Source: an uncultured Planctomycetaceae bacterium (GTDB taxonomy: Bacteria > Planctomycetota > Planctomycetia > Planctomycetales > Planctomycetaceae). From it: a DNA stretch of 64,000 nucleotides. Location of the stretch: positions 248,001-312,000 of the forward strand of contig CALSLT010000004.1 of the NCBI GenBank assembly GCA_943787265.1, written 5' to 3'. Positions within the stretch are counted from its first letter, which is position 1. Every line of letters begins with the position of its first letter. A program made the translations under genes and the position numbers. Shown here piece after piece: positions 16,719 through 27,800 of the stretch. The notes under the pieces were generated by a model, which had not been told where the DNA came from, ran no database searches, and saw only the letters and a program-made list of their open reading frames with translations.

Positions 16719-19700
16719 GTGCCTTTCAAAAGAACAGCTCTTGTCGCGGTCATTGCTGCGATTCTGGTTCCCGGCGTATGCTCGCTTCAGGCCGCCGACC
16801 AACCGACGCAAACGCAACTCGAATTCTTCGAGAAGGAAGTCAGGCCGCTGCTGGCCAAGCATTGCTACCAATGCCACAGCGTGAAGTCGAAGCGGCTGGA
16901 AGGGAAATTGCTGCTTGACAGTCGGAAGGGGCATTTGGCCGGCGGGGACTCGGGGCCGGCGATCGTTCCGGGCGATGTAGACGGCAGTTTATTGATCGAT
17001 GCCGTGCGGTATGAATCGTACGAAATGCCGCCGAAGGGCAAGCTTCCGGCGAGTGACATCGCGACGCTTGAACGCTGGATCGGCATGGGTGCGCCGTGGC
17101 CCAAAGAAGCCACTCCGGCCGTTGCCGCTCAACAGGATTTTTTCGATCTGGTTGGGAGAAAGACTGAGCACTGGGTATGGCAGCCGATCCAGTCGAAAGC
17201 TCCGCCAACGGTGAAGAATACTGAATGGCCTCGCAGCGATATCGACCGACACATTCTGGCACGACTCGAACAAGCGAGTTTGAGTCCGACCAGTGATGCA
17301 GATCGGACCGCACTGTTGCGTCGGCTCTACTTTGATCTGATCGGGCTTCCGCCGAGTGTTGAAGAAACGGAAACGTTCCTGGCAGACAAAGAGCCGCGTG
17401 CAGTCGAGCGGGTCATTGATCAACTCCTGGAACGTCCGCACTTTGGCGAACGCTGGGGCCGCCACTGGCTCGACCTTGTTCGCTATGCTGAATCTCGCGG
17501 ACACGAATTCGACAACGACACTCCCAACGCGTTTCAGTATCGCGACTACGTGATTCGTGCGTTGAACGCGGATGTTCCTTACGACCAGTTTGTACGAGAG
17601 CACATTGCAGGCGACCTGTTGCGTCAGCCACGGTTGCATCCCGAAAGCGGAAACAACGAATCAATTCTGGGGACTGGGTTCTGGTTCCTGGGCGAGTGGG
17701 TTCACTCGCCGGTCGACATCCGCAAGGACGAATCCGACCGCTTTGACAATATGCTCGACGTGATGTCAAAGACGTTTCTTGGTGTGACTGTCGCGTGCGC
17801 CCGGTGCCACGATCACAAATTCGACGCCATCTCGACGGCCGATTACTACTCGCTGTCCGGCTTTCTACAGAGTAGCGACTATCGGCAGGTCCGCTTCGAA
17901 TCGATCGAACAGAATCGACGCGTGGCCGAGCAACTTGCTCAGATCGACGCGAAGTACCAGAGTCAGATTCTTGACCTGCTTGATGCTCAGGGCGTCAGCC
18001 TGCCTCGACAGGCAAGTTACCTCGACGATGAATCCATCATTGTTGACTATGGAAATCTGCCACAGAAGCACTTTATTCAGGACGGGTACTCGTTCGGACG
18101 TTCTCCGCGGCGGGAAGGGCGAGCGTATCTCGATTCTGCTCAAGCCTCGTCAGTCACGGTGGCGACTTCCGGATCGGCAACGAGTGATCCAATCTGGAAC
18201 GAATTGGAATCAGTCACCGAAGGCCAGATTCAAGATAGAGGTAAGCTGGCTAAGATTCCGAAGAGCGGTCGAACTTTGCGAACGCCGACCTTCGAACTGA
18301 AGCAGGGTAATGTCGCCTGCCGCGTGAATGGGACTGGCCATGTCATCGCCTGTGTCGATTCTCATCGACTGATCGCCGGCCCGCTGCATGGTCAGACCGT
18401 GCAGGCCATCAAGCCAGACACGCGATGGGTCAGTCTGAATCTTGCACGGTACGTTGGACATCGTCTGCATCTGGAATTCGTACCCACTGCAAAGTCGCAA
18501 CTTTCCGTTCGCCTGGTGACTCAGGGGCTGGATGCCGAAGGGCTTGCACGACTTGATAAGCGACTGGCGGCATCGGATAAGCAATACGAAGAGTACGCCA
18601 CAGCCGCCGAAGCGACGTTGAATAGCGGCGAGGGCGAAATTGAAGAACGCGTATTCGCTGACTTCGAATCGGGGACCTACGACGGTTGGACGGTGACCGG
18701 TGAAGCCTTCGGAAAGATTCCTCAGACGCTGCAAACAATCGCTCCTTATCAGGGGCGGATTAATGGCCAGGGAAAGTTCTTCGTCAATTCTCACAACATT
18801 CGCCCAGGCGGAGACGTTCGCAAAGGCGACAGTCTGACGGGAACACTGACCTCGCCCAAATTCAAGATTGATTTCGACGCGATCGAGTTTCTGGTCGGCG
18901 GCGGTGCATACAAAGGGCTGACGTGCGTCAATCTGATCATTGATGGCAAACCGGTCTTGTCCGCTACCGGTCGACAGAACAATCAGATGTCGATCAATAC
19001 GTGGAATGTCCAACGCTTCCAGGGGAAGGAAGCGACCATCCAGGTAGTCGATAATCACAAAGCGGGATGGGGCAACATCGGCATTGACCACATTGTGTTT
19101 CAGTCGTCGAAGGCCGCCTCGGCTGGAGATGCTCCAAGTGGAAATGCTGCCGCTCATAGAATTGTCAAAGCGTGGCAGCGCGAACGCGAACAGACCGGAG
19201 CGAAGATCGTTCGCAAGTCGCGTCTTGCTATGGCCATGCTGGATGGAACCGGCGAAGACGACCGCGTTTTGATTCGTGGCAACTCGTCCAAGCCAGGCGA
19301 AGTTGAACCACGACATTTTCTGACGGCGATTTCCGGCAACGCGTCGATGGCCGTTGGTTCCGGAAGTGGCCGACTGCAATTGGCAGAACAGATCAACGAT
19401 CCGTCAAATCCATTAACGTCGCGAGTGATCGTCAATCGTATCTGGCACCATCTGATGGGCCGTGGGATCGTCCCAACCACTGACGACTTCGGAGTACTCG
19501 GGCTGCGTCCAACGCATCCTGAATTGCTTGATCATCTGGCGATGCGATTCCTTGCCGACGGCCGCAGCATTAAAAGTATGATTAAGTACATCGTGCTGTC
19601 GCGAACTTATCAGATGGCGAGTCACGCTGATCCAAAGTCGGTGGAAGCTGATCCGAAAAATCTGCTTTGGCATCACCGTCCGCCCCTGCGACTTCAGGGT

Positions 19701-20249
19701 GAGACCATTCGTGATGTGCTGCTCGCGCTGTCGGCCAGACTCGACAAGACTGCATTCGGGCCGCCCGTTCCGATTCACCTCACATCGTTTATGGATGGTC
19801 GAGGCCGGCCAGGTAAGAGCGGCCCACTGGACGGCGACGGCCGTCGTTCTATTTACATCGCCGTGCGTCGCAACTTCCTCTCGCCGTTCATGCTGACGTT
19901 CGACACGCCGGTCCCATTCAGCTCGATGGGCCGGCGCAACGTTTCCAACGTCCCGGCGCAGGCGTTGATTCTGCTGAACGATCCTCTGGTCGTCGAGCTA
20001 TCACATAAATGGGCAGAACGAGCACTGCAGAACATTCCGCCGAGCGATGCGAAATCGGCTCAACGGCGGATCGAATGGATGTACCTCTCCGGATTTGCGA
20101 GACAGCCGACTGAGCAGGAAGTCCAGACAGCCGAGAGTTTCCTGCAGGCTCAGGCAACCGCTCGCAGTGTCACGCTCGATGATTCCAATCTGTGGGCGGA
20201 CTTCGCCCATGCTCTGGTCAATACGAAAGAATTCATCTTTATCAGGTGA
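16719..20249 (+). CDS. PSD1 cytochrome-type protein with DUF1549, beta-sandwich insert and DUF1553
   Basis: An 1176-residue exported protein. GTG 16719 puts a clean signal peptide (FKRTALVAVIAAILVPGVC) at the N-terminus; an upstream GTG at 16638 would bury it. The heme-binding CYQCH is at residues 49-53 (PSD1, planctomycete cytochrome C). DUF1549 follows, ending with the second conserved CARCHDHKFD near residue 360. Residues about 645-797 form an inserted module (FESGTYDGW, GGGAY, QNNQMSINTW, GWGNIGIDH) like the C-terminal sandwich of levanases. DUF1553 (IVNRIWHHLMGRGIV) ends the protein. The family's reaction is unknown. It is followed after 83 nt by its usual DUF1501 partner. Confidence 0.88.
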   Translation: MPFKRTALVAVIAAILVPGVCSLQAADQPTQTQLEFFEKEVRPLLAKHCYQCHSVKSKRLEGKLLLDSRKGHLAGGDSGPAIVPGDVDGSLLIDAVRYESYEMPPKGKLPASDIATLERWIGMGAPWPKEATPAVAAQQDFFDLVGRKTEHWVWQPIQSKAPPTVKNTEWPRSDIDRHILARLEQASLSPTSDADRTALLRRLYFDLIGLPPSVEETETFLADKEPRAVERVIDQLLERPHFGERWGRHWLDLVRYAESRGHEFDNDTPNAFQYRDYVIRALNADVPYDQFVREHIAGDLLRQPRLHPESGNNESILGTGFWFLGEWVHSPVDIRKDESDRFDNMLDVMSKTFLGVTVACARCHDHKFDAISTADYYSLSGFLQSSDYRQVRFESIEQNRRVAEQLAQIDAKYQSQILDLLDAQGVSLPRQASYLDDESIIVDYGNLPQKHFIQDGYSFGRSPRREGRAYLDSAQASSVTVATSGSATSDPIWNELESVTEGQIQDRGKLAKIPKSGRTLRTPTFELKQGNVACRVNGTGHVIACVDSHRLIAGPLHGQTVQAIKPDTRWVSLNLARYVGHRLHLEFVPTAKSQLSVRLVTQGLDAEGLARLDKRLAASDKQYEEYATAAEATLNSGEGEIEERVFADFESGTYDGWTVTGEAFGKIPQTLQTIAPYQGRINGQGKFFVNSHNIRPGGDVRKGDSLTGTLTSPKFKIDFDAIEFLVGGGAYKGLTCVNLIIDGKPVLSATGRQNNQMSINTWNVQRFQGKEATIQVVDNHKAGWGNIGIDHIVFQSSKAASAGDAPSGNAAAHRIVKAWQREREQTGAKIVRKSRLAMAMLDGTGEDDRVLIRGNSSKPGEVEPRHFLTAISGNASMAVGSGSGRLQLAEQINDPSNPLTSRVIVNRIWHHLMGRGIVPTTDDFGVLGLRPTHPELLDHLAMRFLADGRSIKSMIKYIVLSRTYQMASHADPKSVEADPKNLLWHHRPPLRLQGETIRDVLLALSARLDKTAFGPPVPIHLTSFMDGRGRPGKSGPLDGDGRRSIYIAVRRNFLSPFMLTFDTPVPFSSMGRRNVSNVPAQALILLNDPLVVELSHKWAERALQNIPPSDAKSAQRRIEWMYLSGFARQPTEQEVQTAESFLQAQATARSVTLDDSNLWADFAHALVNTKEFIFIR

Positions 20250-20332
20250 CAACTCACTTGAGGTAAGCACTCTGCTTGCCTCGACAAGACCAAATGCAAG
20301 CCAAACGTCTACGCCACGAAGTGAGTGACAAC

Positions 20333-21781
20333 ATGAACGATTATCCCTGCCAGCGTCACCAACCGATGCCCGTTTCGCGTCGACAAATGCTGACTCGATG
20401 TGCCAGCGGTTTTGGGGCCGTCGCACTCGCAGCGTTGCAGAACGACTCGGCATTTTCTGCCGGGAAGTCGAAGACGCCGGAACGTGGTTTCGCCGGACAC
20501 GGGCCACACCATGAAGTGCGAGCGAAAAACGTGATCTTCCTCTACATGGATGGAGGACCATCTCAGGTGGATACGTGGGATCCAAAACCGCTGCTCGATA
20601 AATACAACGGTAAGGATCCCGCGGAGTTGTTCAACGTCGAACCGACGCAGTTCAACAACAACGGTACCGTTCTGGCTAGCCCGTGGAAGTTCAAGCAGCA
20701 CGGCGAGTCCGGCATACCGGTCAGCGAACTGTTTCCGCACGTCGCAAAAACCGTGGACGAACTGGCAGTCGTTCGATCGATGACGTCGAACTTTCCCGAG
20801 CACACGTTCGCCAACTACTTCCTGCACACCGGCAGCGGCTTACAGGGCCGCCCGAGCATGGGAGCGTGGGTCAACTACGGACTCGGCAGCGAATGCCAGA
20901 ACCTGCCGGGATTCATCGCGTTGAACGGTGGGCTGATTCCTCCCGGTGGACTCGATTGTTTTGGCAGCGGTTTTCTACCGGCCAGCTATCAGGGCTCGGT
21001 TTTCAAACCGTCCGGCAGTGGTGTTGCCAATATCGACCGAACTGAACCGACGAAACAACGACAGAACGACAAGCTGGCGCTGATCAGGCAACTTGACGGA
21101 TTCGCAGTCGACAACTTCGGTGAGCACGATGCCATCGAATCGGCCATCCGAAATTACGAGCTGGCTTCGGCGATGCAACTGGCCGTTCCGGAAGTCATGT
21201 CGATCGCCGACGAACCCGCTCATCTTCAGAAGGCCTACGGGATGGAATCGGAGTATGGCCCGACGAAGGTCTACGCCGCTCAGTGTCTGATTGCGCGACG
21301 GATGATCGAGAAAGGCGTTCGGTTCATCGAGCTGACATGCCCGAAAGTCGGCGGCGATCGCTGGGATCAACATTCAAATTTGAAGTCTGGTCACGAGAAC
21401 AACGCTCGCGCTGTCGACCAGCCAATCGCCGCATTGCTGAAGGATCTGCGTGAACGTGGAATGCTCGATGAGACCCTTGTCGTCTGGTCGGGTGAGTTCG
21501 GCCGAACGCCGTTTGCCCAGGGCAAGAACGGCCGAGACCACAACCAGTACGGATTCACAATCTGGATGGCTGGCGGCGGTATCAAACCGGGAACGATCTA
21601 CGGGGCCACTGACGAATGGGGCTACAAAGCGATCCAGGGCCGTGTCGAAGTTCACGACCTGCACGCCACGATGCTGCACCTGCTTGGCGTTGAGCACACC
21701 CGGTCAACGTTCCGCTTCAGCGGTCGCGACATGCGTCTGACGGACGTTCATGGACACGTCATTCTCGACATCATCGCGTGA
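20333..21781 (+). CDS. DUF1501 family protein, partner of PSD1/DUF1553
   Basis: A 482-residue protein. ATG 20333 was chosen; a GTG at 20321 and an ATG at 20276 are in frame. The signal is of Tat type (SRRQMLTRCASGFG). The DUF1501 core follows: VIFLYMDGGPSQVDTWDPK, GRPSMGAWVNYGLGSE, LVVWSGEFGRTPFAQ, GRDHNQYGF and the C-terminal VHDLHATMLHLLG. The fold is alkaline-phosphatase-like, with likely metal ligands Asp in MDGG and His in the GRDH and VHDLHA boxes. The conserved pairing with the PSD1 gene suggests a joint function in the periplasm. Confidence 0.88.
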   Translation: MNDYPCQRHQPMPVSRRQMLTRCASGFGAVALAALQNDSAFSAGKSKTPERGFAGHGPHHEVRAKNVIFLYMDGGPSQVDTWDPKPLLDKYNGKDPAELFNVEPTQFNNNGTVLASPWKFKQHGESGIPVSELFPHVAKTVDELAVVRSMTSNFPEHTFANYFLHTGSGLQGRPSMGAWVNYGLGSECQNLPGFIALNGGLIPPGGLDCFGSGFLPASYQGSVFKPSGSGVANIDRTEPTKQRQNDKLALIRQLDGFAVDNFGEHDAIESAIRNYELASAMQLAVPEVMSIADEPAHLQKAYGMESEYGPTKVYAAQCLIARRMIEKGVRFIELTCPKVGGDRWDQHSNLKSGHENNARAVDQPIAALLKDLRERGMLDETLVVWSGEFGRTPFAQGKNGRDHNQYGFTIWMAGGGIKPGTIYGATDEWGYKAIQGRVEVHDLHATMLHLLGVEHTRSTFRFSGRDMRLTDVHGHVILDIIA

Positions 21782-21877
21782 CTCGCCAACGCTGATTCAC
21801 CTGCCGCTGCGCAAATTCGTTGCGAGCACTCCGCGAATGAACACGCCGGTTCAAGATGCACATTCAGGATATCGACC

Positions 21878-23311
21878 ATGCAACGAACGTGTTTTCTATT
21901 TCTGCTAAGCATCCTGCCCTCGTTGAATGCGGCGGCATCGGACCGGCCAAACATCATCTACCTCATGCTGGATGAATGGGGCTATTTCGAGTCCGGACAC
22001 ATGGGGCACCCGGAACTGCTCACGCCGAACATTGACCGATTCGCCAACGAAGGCATGCGATTCACGAATGCCTACGCCGGCGCGCCGGTTTGCGGGCCGA
22101 CTCGTTGCGTACTGCTGACGGGGCTGCATTCAGGCCACACCTCGATGCGCAATAACAACGGGTACGCTCCGATTCGCGAGGACGAACCGACTCTTGCCAC
22201 CATGCTCAAGCAGCGAGGTTATGTAACCGGCGGATTCGGCAAGTGGGGCATTGGTGGACGCGGCACGTCCGGCGTGCCGGAGAAGCATGGCTTCGACGAA
22301 TTCTTCGGCTACTACGACCAAGTCCACGCTCACACCTTCTATCCGCAATACCTGATTCGCAACAGCCGCGAGGTTCCGCTGAAAGGAAACAAGGGCGAGA
22401 GTTTCTACGAAGGCGAAACTCACGCGCAGCTTGAAATCTTTAAGCAGTCGCTTCGCTTCATTCGCGACAATAAGGATCAGCCCTTCTTCTGCTATTTACC
22501 CTGGACGCCACCGCACGGCCTGTGGGGCATCGACGAAGACGATCCTTCGTGGCAGTTGTTTAAGGACAAACCCTGGACTGCGGGACAGCAAACCGATCGT
22601 GATGCCAGAGTGTACGCCGCCTTCATGCACATGATGGATCGTCAGATCGGTGAGATTCTCGCTCTCCTGAAAGAGTCGAACATCGACGACAATACGATCT
22701 TCTTTTTGTCCGGCGATAACGGTGGGCAGGACTACTTCAATACCAAAGATCGGCCCCACGGATTCTTTGGCCCAAACCTGAATCCGAAAACCGGCGAACG
22801 CTTCCGAGCGGGAAAAGGTTCCCTCTACGAAGGCGGCCTGAAGGTTCCGTATCTGGTCCGTTGGCCAGGGCGGGTCAAAGCCGGAGCGGTCTCCGAGCAC
22901 GTGCTTTGTTTTCAGGACGTCATGCCGACGCTGGCGGAACTGACGAAAACGACCAATCCCAAAACGGACGGACTCTCTTTCCTGCCGACGCTGCTCGACA
23001 AATCAGGGCAGCAGAAACATTCTCATCTTTACTGGGAATATGGGAACCAAACCACGGTGAGGATGAATCACTGGAAGGCCTACAAAGGAAGAAGCGGCAA
23101 GTGGGAACTGTATGACCTTTCCAAAGATGTCGAAGAGCAGCGTGACATCGCGACCAATCACCCCGAGATTCTGAATCGGTTGGTCGAATTCGCGAAAGAC
23201 GCTCATCAACCGATCAAACCCGGCAAAGTCTACGATCGCGAGGTGATCGAAAAAGATCGCCGTCAGGCGCCTCACAAGAGGAAGCCGAATCCTTCGAAGC
23301 AAGGCAATTAG
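21878..23311 (+). CDS. S1 family sulfatase, secreted
   Basis: A 477-residue protein with a signal peptide (FLFLLSILPSLNAAA). The formylglycine motif is CGPTRCVLLTG with Cys72, so CxPxR is kept though the fourth position is Thr instead of Ser. The usual metal-binding Asp-Asp-x-Gly is altered to MLDEWGY, giving Asp-Glu. GKWGIGG replaces the common GKWHLG, so the histidine is lost there. LSGDNGGQDYF near residue 285 provides the Asp/Asn metal pair. The changes suggest a distinct S1 subfamily. The substrate is unknown. It is 96 nt downstream of the DUF1501 gene and probably cotranscribed. Confidence 0.88.
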   Translation: MQRTCFLFLLSILPSLNAAASDRPNIIYLMLDEWGYFESGHMGHPELLTPNIDRFANEGMRFTNAYAGAPVCGPTRCVLLTGLHSGHTSMRNNNGYAPIREDEPTLATMLKQRGYVTGGFGKWGIGGRGTSGVPEKHGFDEFFGYYDQVHAHTFYPQYLIRNSREVPLKGNKGESFYEGETHAQLEIFKQSLRFIRDNKDQPFFCYLPWTPPHGLWGIDEDDPSWQLFKDKPWTAGQQTDRDARVYAAFMHMMDRQIGEILALLKESNIDDNTIFFLSGDNGGQDYFNTKDRPHGFFGPNLNPKTGERFRAGKGSLYEGGLKVPYLVRWPGRVKAGAVSEHVLCFQDVMPTLAELTKTTNPKTDGLSFLPTLLDKSGQQKHSHLYWEYGNQTTVRMNHWKAYKGRSGKWELYDLSKDVEEQRDIATNHPEILNRLVEFAKDAHQPIKPGKVYDREVIEKDRRQAPHKRKPNPSKQGN

Positions 23312-23418
23312 CGGATTAGCTCCAAGTGGAAGTCGCCTCTGCAATGATCAATGCAACAACGACGCCCCGAAACAAAACTCAAATCCATCATCTAAGGAAT
23401 GACACTGTCATTTGAGGA

Positions 23419-24837
23419 ATGAATTCTACTATGTCCACACAACTTAAGAGGGGGCCATTGCTGGCGCTGGCCATCGGCTTCTGTTTGCCGCATGCGGTGG
23501 CCGTCGCGAAGGAGAGCCAACCAAACTTCGTGATCATCTTCACCGACGATCAGGGTTACGGGGACCTCAGTTGCTTCGGTGGAAAACACGTCAGCACGCC
23601 TCGAATCGATCAGATGGCAGCGGAAGGTTCCCGGCTGACGAGTTTTTATGTGGCCGCTCCGGTCTGCACTCCGTCTCGCGCCGCATTGATGACTGGGTGT
23701 TATCCGAAGCGTATCGACATGGCGACTGGCTCGAACTTTGGCGTTCTTCTTGCCGGAGACACAAAGGGCTTGAACCCTGACGAAATTACAATCGCCGAGG
23801 TTCTAAAAAAGGCAGGATATAGAACGGCGATCTTCGGCAAGTGGCACCTCGGGGATCAGCCGGAATTTCTGCCAACAAAGCAGGGCTTCGATAAATACTT
23901 CGGCATTCCCTTCAGCCACGACATCCACCCGTTTCATCCGAGGCAGGATCGCTTCAAGTTCCCGCCCTTGGCGCTTCTGAAAGATGAGACGGTGATCGAG
24001 ATGGATCCGGACGCTGACTTCCTGACGAAGCGGATTACCGATCACGCGGTGTCGTTCATCGAGAAGAACAAAGACGAACCGTTCTTTCTGTACGTTCCGC
24101 ATCCGATTCCCCATAAGCCGCTGCATGTGTCGCCGCCGTTTATGAAAGGTGTTGCGACTGAGGTCACGGACAAATTGAAGAACGAAAACGATTCAATCGA
24201 CTACAAAACCCGAGACCGATTGTTTCGTCAGGCCATCGACGAGATCGACTGGTCAGTGGGCCAGATTCTCGACACTCTGACGAAGCAGGGACTCGACGAA
24301 AACACGCTCGTCATCTTCACGTCCGACAACGGACCAGCCGTCGGCAGCGCGGGGCCGCTCCGAGGCAGAAAAGGCAGCACCTTCGAAGGCGGCATGCGTG
24401 AATCAACGGTCATCCGTTGGCCTGGAAAAATCCCCGCCGGCAAGTCCAACGACGAACTCATGACGAGTATGGACCTGCTGCCGACGTTCGCAAACCTGGC
24501 CGGCGCGAAGATTCCGACGGATCGAGTTATCGACGGCAAGGACATCTGGCCGACGCTCACTGGCAAGGCGGAGACGCCTCACGAGGCATTCTTTTATCAC
24601 CGAGGCAACTCACTCAACGCAGTGAGATCCGGGAAGTGGAAACTCCATGCAAACAACGGAAAGCCCACCCAGCTTTACGATCTTCAGAGCGACATCGGCG
24701 AGAAGAAGAATGTCATCAAATCTAATCCGGACGTCGCACGCCGCCTCAACGGACATCTTAAGGCATTTGCTAAAGACATCGCCGACAACAGCAGGCCCGC
24801 CGCTTTCATCAAGAATCCGAAACCACTTTCAAAGTAG
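23419..24837 (+). CDS. S1 family sulfatase, secreted
   Basis: A 472-residue protein; ATG 23419 or 23431 may be the start, both leaving a signal peptide (ALAIGFCLPHAVAVA). All S1 marks are present: FTDDQGYGDLSCFGG with the paired metal aspartates, formylglycine motif CTPSRAALMTG (Cys83), GKWHLGDQPEFLP, and IFTSDNGPAVG. The C-terminal KLHANNGKPTQLYDL box is the standard ending before a short helical tail. It hydrolyses sulfate esters after Cys83 is oxidised by a formylglycine-generating enzyme, which is not encoded in this window. Three nucleotides separate its stop from the next gene, so the two are in one operon. Confidence 0.92.
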   Translation: MNSTMSTQLKRGPLLALAIGFCLPHAVAVAKESQPNFVIIFTDDQGYGDLSCFGGKHVSTPRIDQMAAEGSRLTSFYVAAPVCTPSRAALMTGCYPKRIDMATGSNFGVLLAGDTKGLNPDEITIAEVLKKAGYRTAIFGKWHLGDQPEFLPTKQGFDKYFGIPFSHDIHPFHPRQDRFKFPPLALLKDETVIEMDPDADFLTKRITDHAVSFIEKNKDEPFFLYVPHPIPHKPLHVSPPFMKGVATEVTDKLKNENDSIDYKTRDRLFRQAIDEIDWSVGQILDTLTKQGLDENTLVIFTSDNGPAVGSAGPLRGRKGSTFEGGMRESTVIRWPGKIPAGKSNDELMTSMDLLPTFANLAGAKIPTDRVIDGKDIWPTLTGKAETPHEAFFYHRGNSLNAVRSGKWKLHANNGKPTQLYDLQSDIGEKKNVIKSNPDVARRLNGHLKAFAKDIADNSRPAAFIKNPKPLSK

Positions 24838-24841
24838 TATC

Positions 24842-27800
24842 ATGAGACTGATTTCACTTGCTCGCATTCTGAGCCTGTTACTGCTGACGGCTTGTACGAC
24901 CTTCGCAGCGGAGCAGCCGCCCAACGTTGTGCTGATCTTTGCTGACGATCTCGGTTATGGCGACCTTGGATGTTACGGCGCGACCAAAGTGCAGACTCCC
25001 AACATCGACAGGCTCGCAGCAGAAGGCCGCCGGTTTACGGATGCTCATTCTGCATCGGCGGTCTGCACTCCTTCGCGCTACGCGTTGCTGACGGGGGAAT
25101 ATCCTCATCGAAAGAACCTCAGTAAGCCGGTATTTCTGAAAACCGGTCTGGTGATTGACACGAAGCAGCAAACGACAGCCAGCGTGATGAAAGATGGCGG
25201 CTACGCGACCGCGTGCATCGGCAAATGGCATCTTGGGTTCGGAGAAGGGGCTCCGAACTGGAATGGCGACCTGAAGCCCGGACCTCTGGAACTCGGCTTC
25301 GATTACTACTACGGCGTTCCAGTCGTCAACAGCCATCCGCCGTTCGTATACGTCGAGAATCACGCGGTTGTCGGCCTCGCTGCTGACGATCCGTTTGTCT
25401 TTGGCAGGAAGGCGAAGACTCGCGAATTCTTTGAGAAGATGGGGCTGAGTCAGATTGGAGGAGCCGACGCGGCACATGCGCTGTACGACGACGAAGCTGT
25501 AGGAACGACGCTCGCGGGCAAAGCAGTCGATTGGATCAAGGCTCGCGGGAAGACCCCGTTCTTTCTCTATCTGGCCCCAACGAATATCCATCACCCGTTC
25601 ACGCCCGCGCCGCGATTCAAAGGCACAAGTAAGTGCGGTCCGTACGGCGACTTCATTCACGAACTGGACTGGATGGTCGGTGAGGTGATGCAGACGCTTG
25701 AGGAACAGGGCGTCGCCGACAATACACTCGTAATCTTCACCAGCGATAATGGGGGGATGTTCAACGTAGGCGGCCAAAACGCCTGGGACGCGGGGCATCG
25801 TCTAAATGGCGAACTTCTCGGTTTCAAATTCGGAGCCTGGGAAGGCGGGCATCGCGTACCGTTTATCGCTCGCTGGCCAGGGAAGATCGAAGCCGATTCG
25901 GTGTCGGATCAATTGATCTCAAATATCGATATGATCGCCACCTTTGCCGCACTGACCGGTGGCAACTTGAACGCCGCACAAGGCCGCGACAGCGTCAATG
26001 TATTGCCGGCGTTAGTCGGGACTCCAACTAAACCGCTGCGTGATCACGTTGTTCTCGCTCCGAGCAAGCCAACGCATCTGGCCGTTCGCAGAGGCAATTG
26101 GATGTATATCGGAGCGCAGGGGAGCGGCGGCTTCACGGCGGCTAAACGAGGCGCGCACGCTTTCGGCGGCCCTGCAGCCATCACCTATGCAGGTTACTCG
26201 AACAGCGATATCGAGAACGGCCGGATCAAGACAGACGCACCACCCGCACAGCTTTACGATTTGAAGAGCGATCTGAAGCAAACTCAGAATCTATATCACG
26301 AGCATCCCGATATCGTGAAGGAACTGGCTGCTCTGCTTGCAACCTACGCGCCGAAAGGCACGAAGCCCGTCGCCGGGAATGGCAGAAATCCGCGAGCATC
26401 GAGCAAGCGTGCAAAGAAGACAGCGGCCATGCCGAGTACGCGCAGCGCATCCTTCGACTTTGAGTCCGGCAAGCTGGATCCCTGGAAAGTCGTGGAAGGT
26501 GACTTCGGACATGCCATCGGCAGCCGAACCGAGTTCTTCCGCATCCAACAGGAATACAACAAGCAGGGTGACTACTACCTGACCACACTTGAGCCCTCGG
26601 CAGATGCTGAAAAAGGTATGGACAGCCAGACCGGCGTGATTGTGTCGCCTCTGTTCATACCCGAAGGCGGTGAGATGACGTTCCGCATCGGCGGTGGCCG
26701 AGGTCGGTCCACCTACGCTGCGTTGTGCACAGCGGACGGTAATGAGGTTCAATTCGCCCGAGGCGTGAATAACCAGACCATGCAAAATGCGGTGTGGGCT
26801 CTGAATCTCTATGCTGGAAAGAAGATGTTCATCAAAGTTGTAGATCAGTCGGTGGATGGATGGGGCCATATTACCGTCGACGATTTTCAGTTCGATGCGA
26901 AAGTACTGACGGAATACGCAGCTGCATTCACAAAGAAGGGCGATGACAGTGAAGCGACGGAAATTCCAGTGTCGAAGACACGGCTCAACGTCATATTCAT
27001 GCTGACCGATGATCTCGGGTTCTCGGATATTGGTTGCTATGGATCCGAGAAAGTGAAGACGCCGCACATCGACCGGCTTGCTGCCGAAGGCGTCAGATTC
27101 ACGGATTTCCATACGGCAGCGTCGATCTGTTCGCCGTCACGGGCGGCCTTCCTGACGGGGGCTTATCCGCAGCGTGCCGGACTCTACATGGGGATCAATC
27201 CGAACCGAACGGCTCATTGGTTCCTCGGGCTGCACCCTGATGAGATTACGATCGCCGAGCAGTTCCAGCAGCAGGGGTACTCGACTCACATGGTCGGCAA
27301 ATGGCACCTTGGGACTGAGCCGGAGTTCCTGCCACGAAAGCAGGGCTTCGATCATTACTACGGCATGCCCTGCAACTTTGCACATTCGCCGAAGTTCATC
27401 GACGACGACGAGGAGGTCTTCGCAAAGACGCCGCTCGATCAATTGACGCAACTCTACACGGAACGCGTCACCTCAATCATCGGTGATAGCGCGAAACGTG
27501 GTGAGCCATTCTTCCTTTATTACGCCCACAACTATCCGCATACACCGTTTCAAGCCGGCAAGGATTTTCGAGGGACTTCGCAGGACGGCATCCGCGGCGA
27601 CGTGATGCAGGAGCTCGACTGGAGCGTTGGCGAGATGATGACCGCACTAAAAGAAGCGGGCGTGGCCGACAACACCATCGTCATTTTCACTTCCGACAAC
27701 GGGCCTACAAGCAACAAGTACGCTAAACCTTACCGTGGGACCAAATACGTCACGCTCGAAGGGGGCCATCGCGTCCCATTCATCTTCCACTGGCCAGCAC

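Noticed and set aside
18210-19379. 389-codon minus-strand ORF inside the PSD1/DUF1553 gene
   Set aside because: Antisense shadow of a strongly supported gene; no recognisable motif or RBS.
24878-25798. 306-codon minus-strand ORF inside the double sulfatase
   Set aside because: Antisense shadow; composition is that of a reversed GC-rich gene and no family is recognisable.
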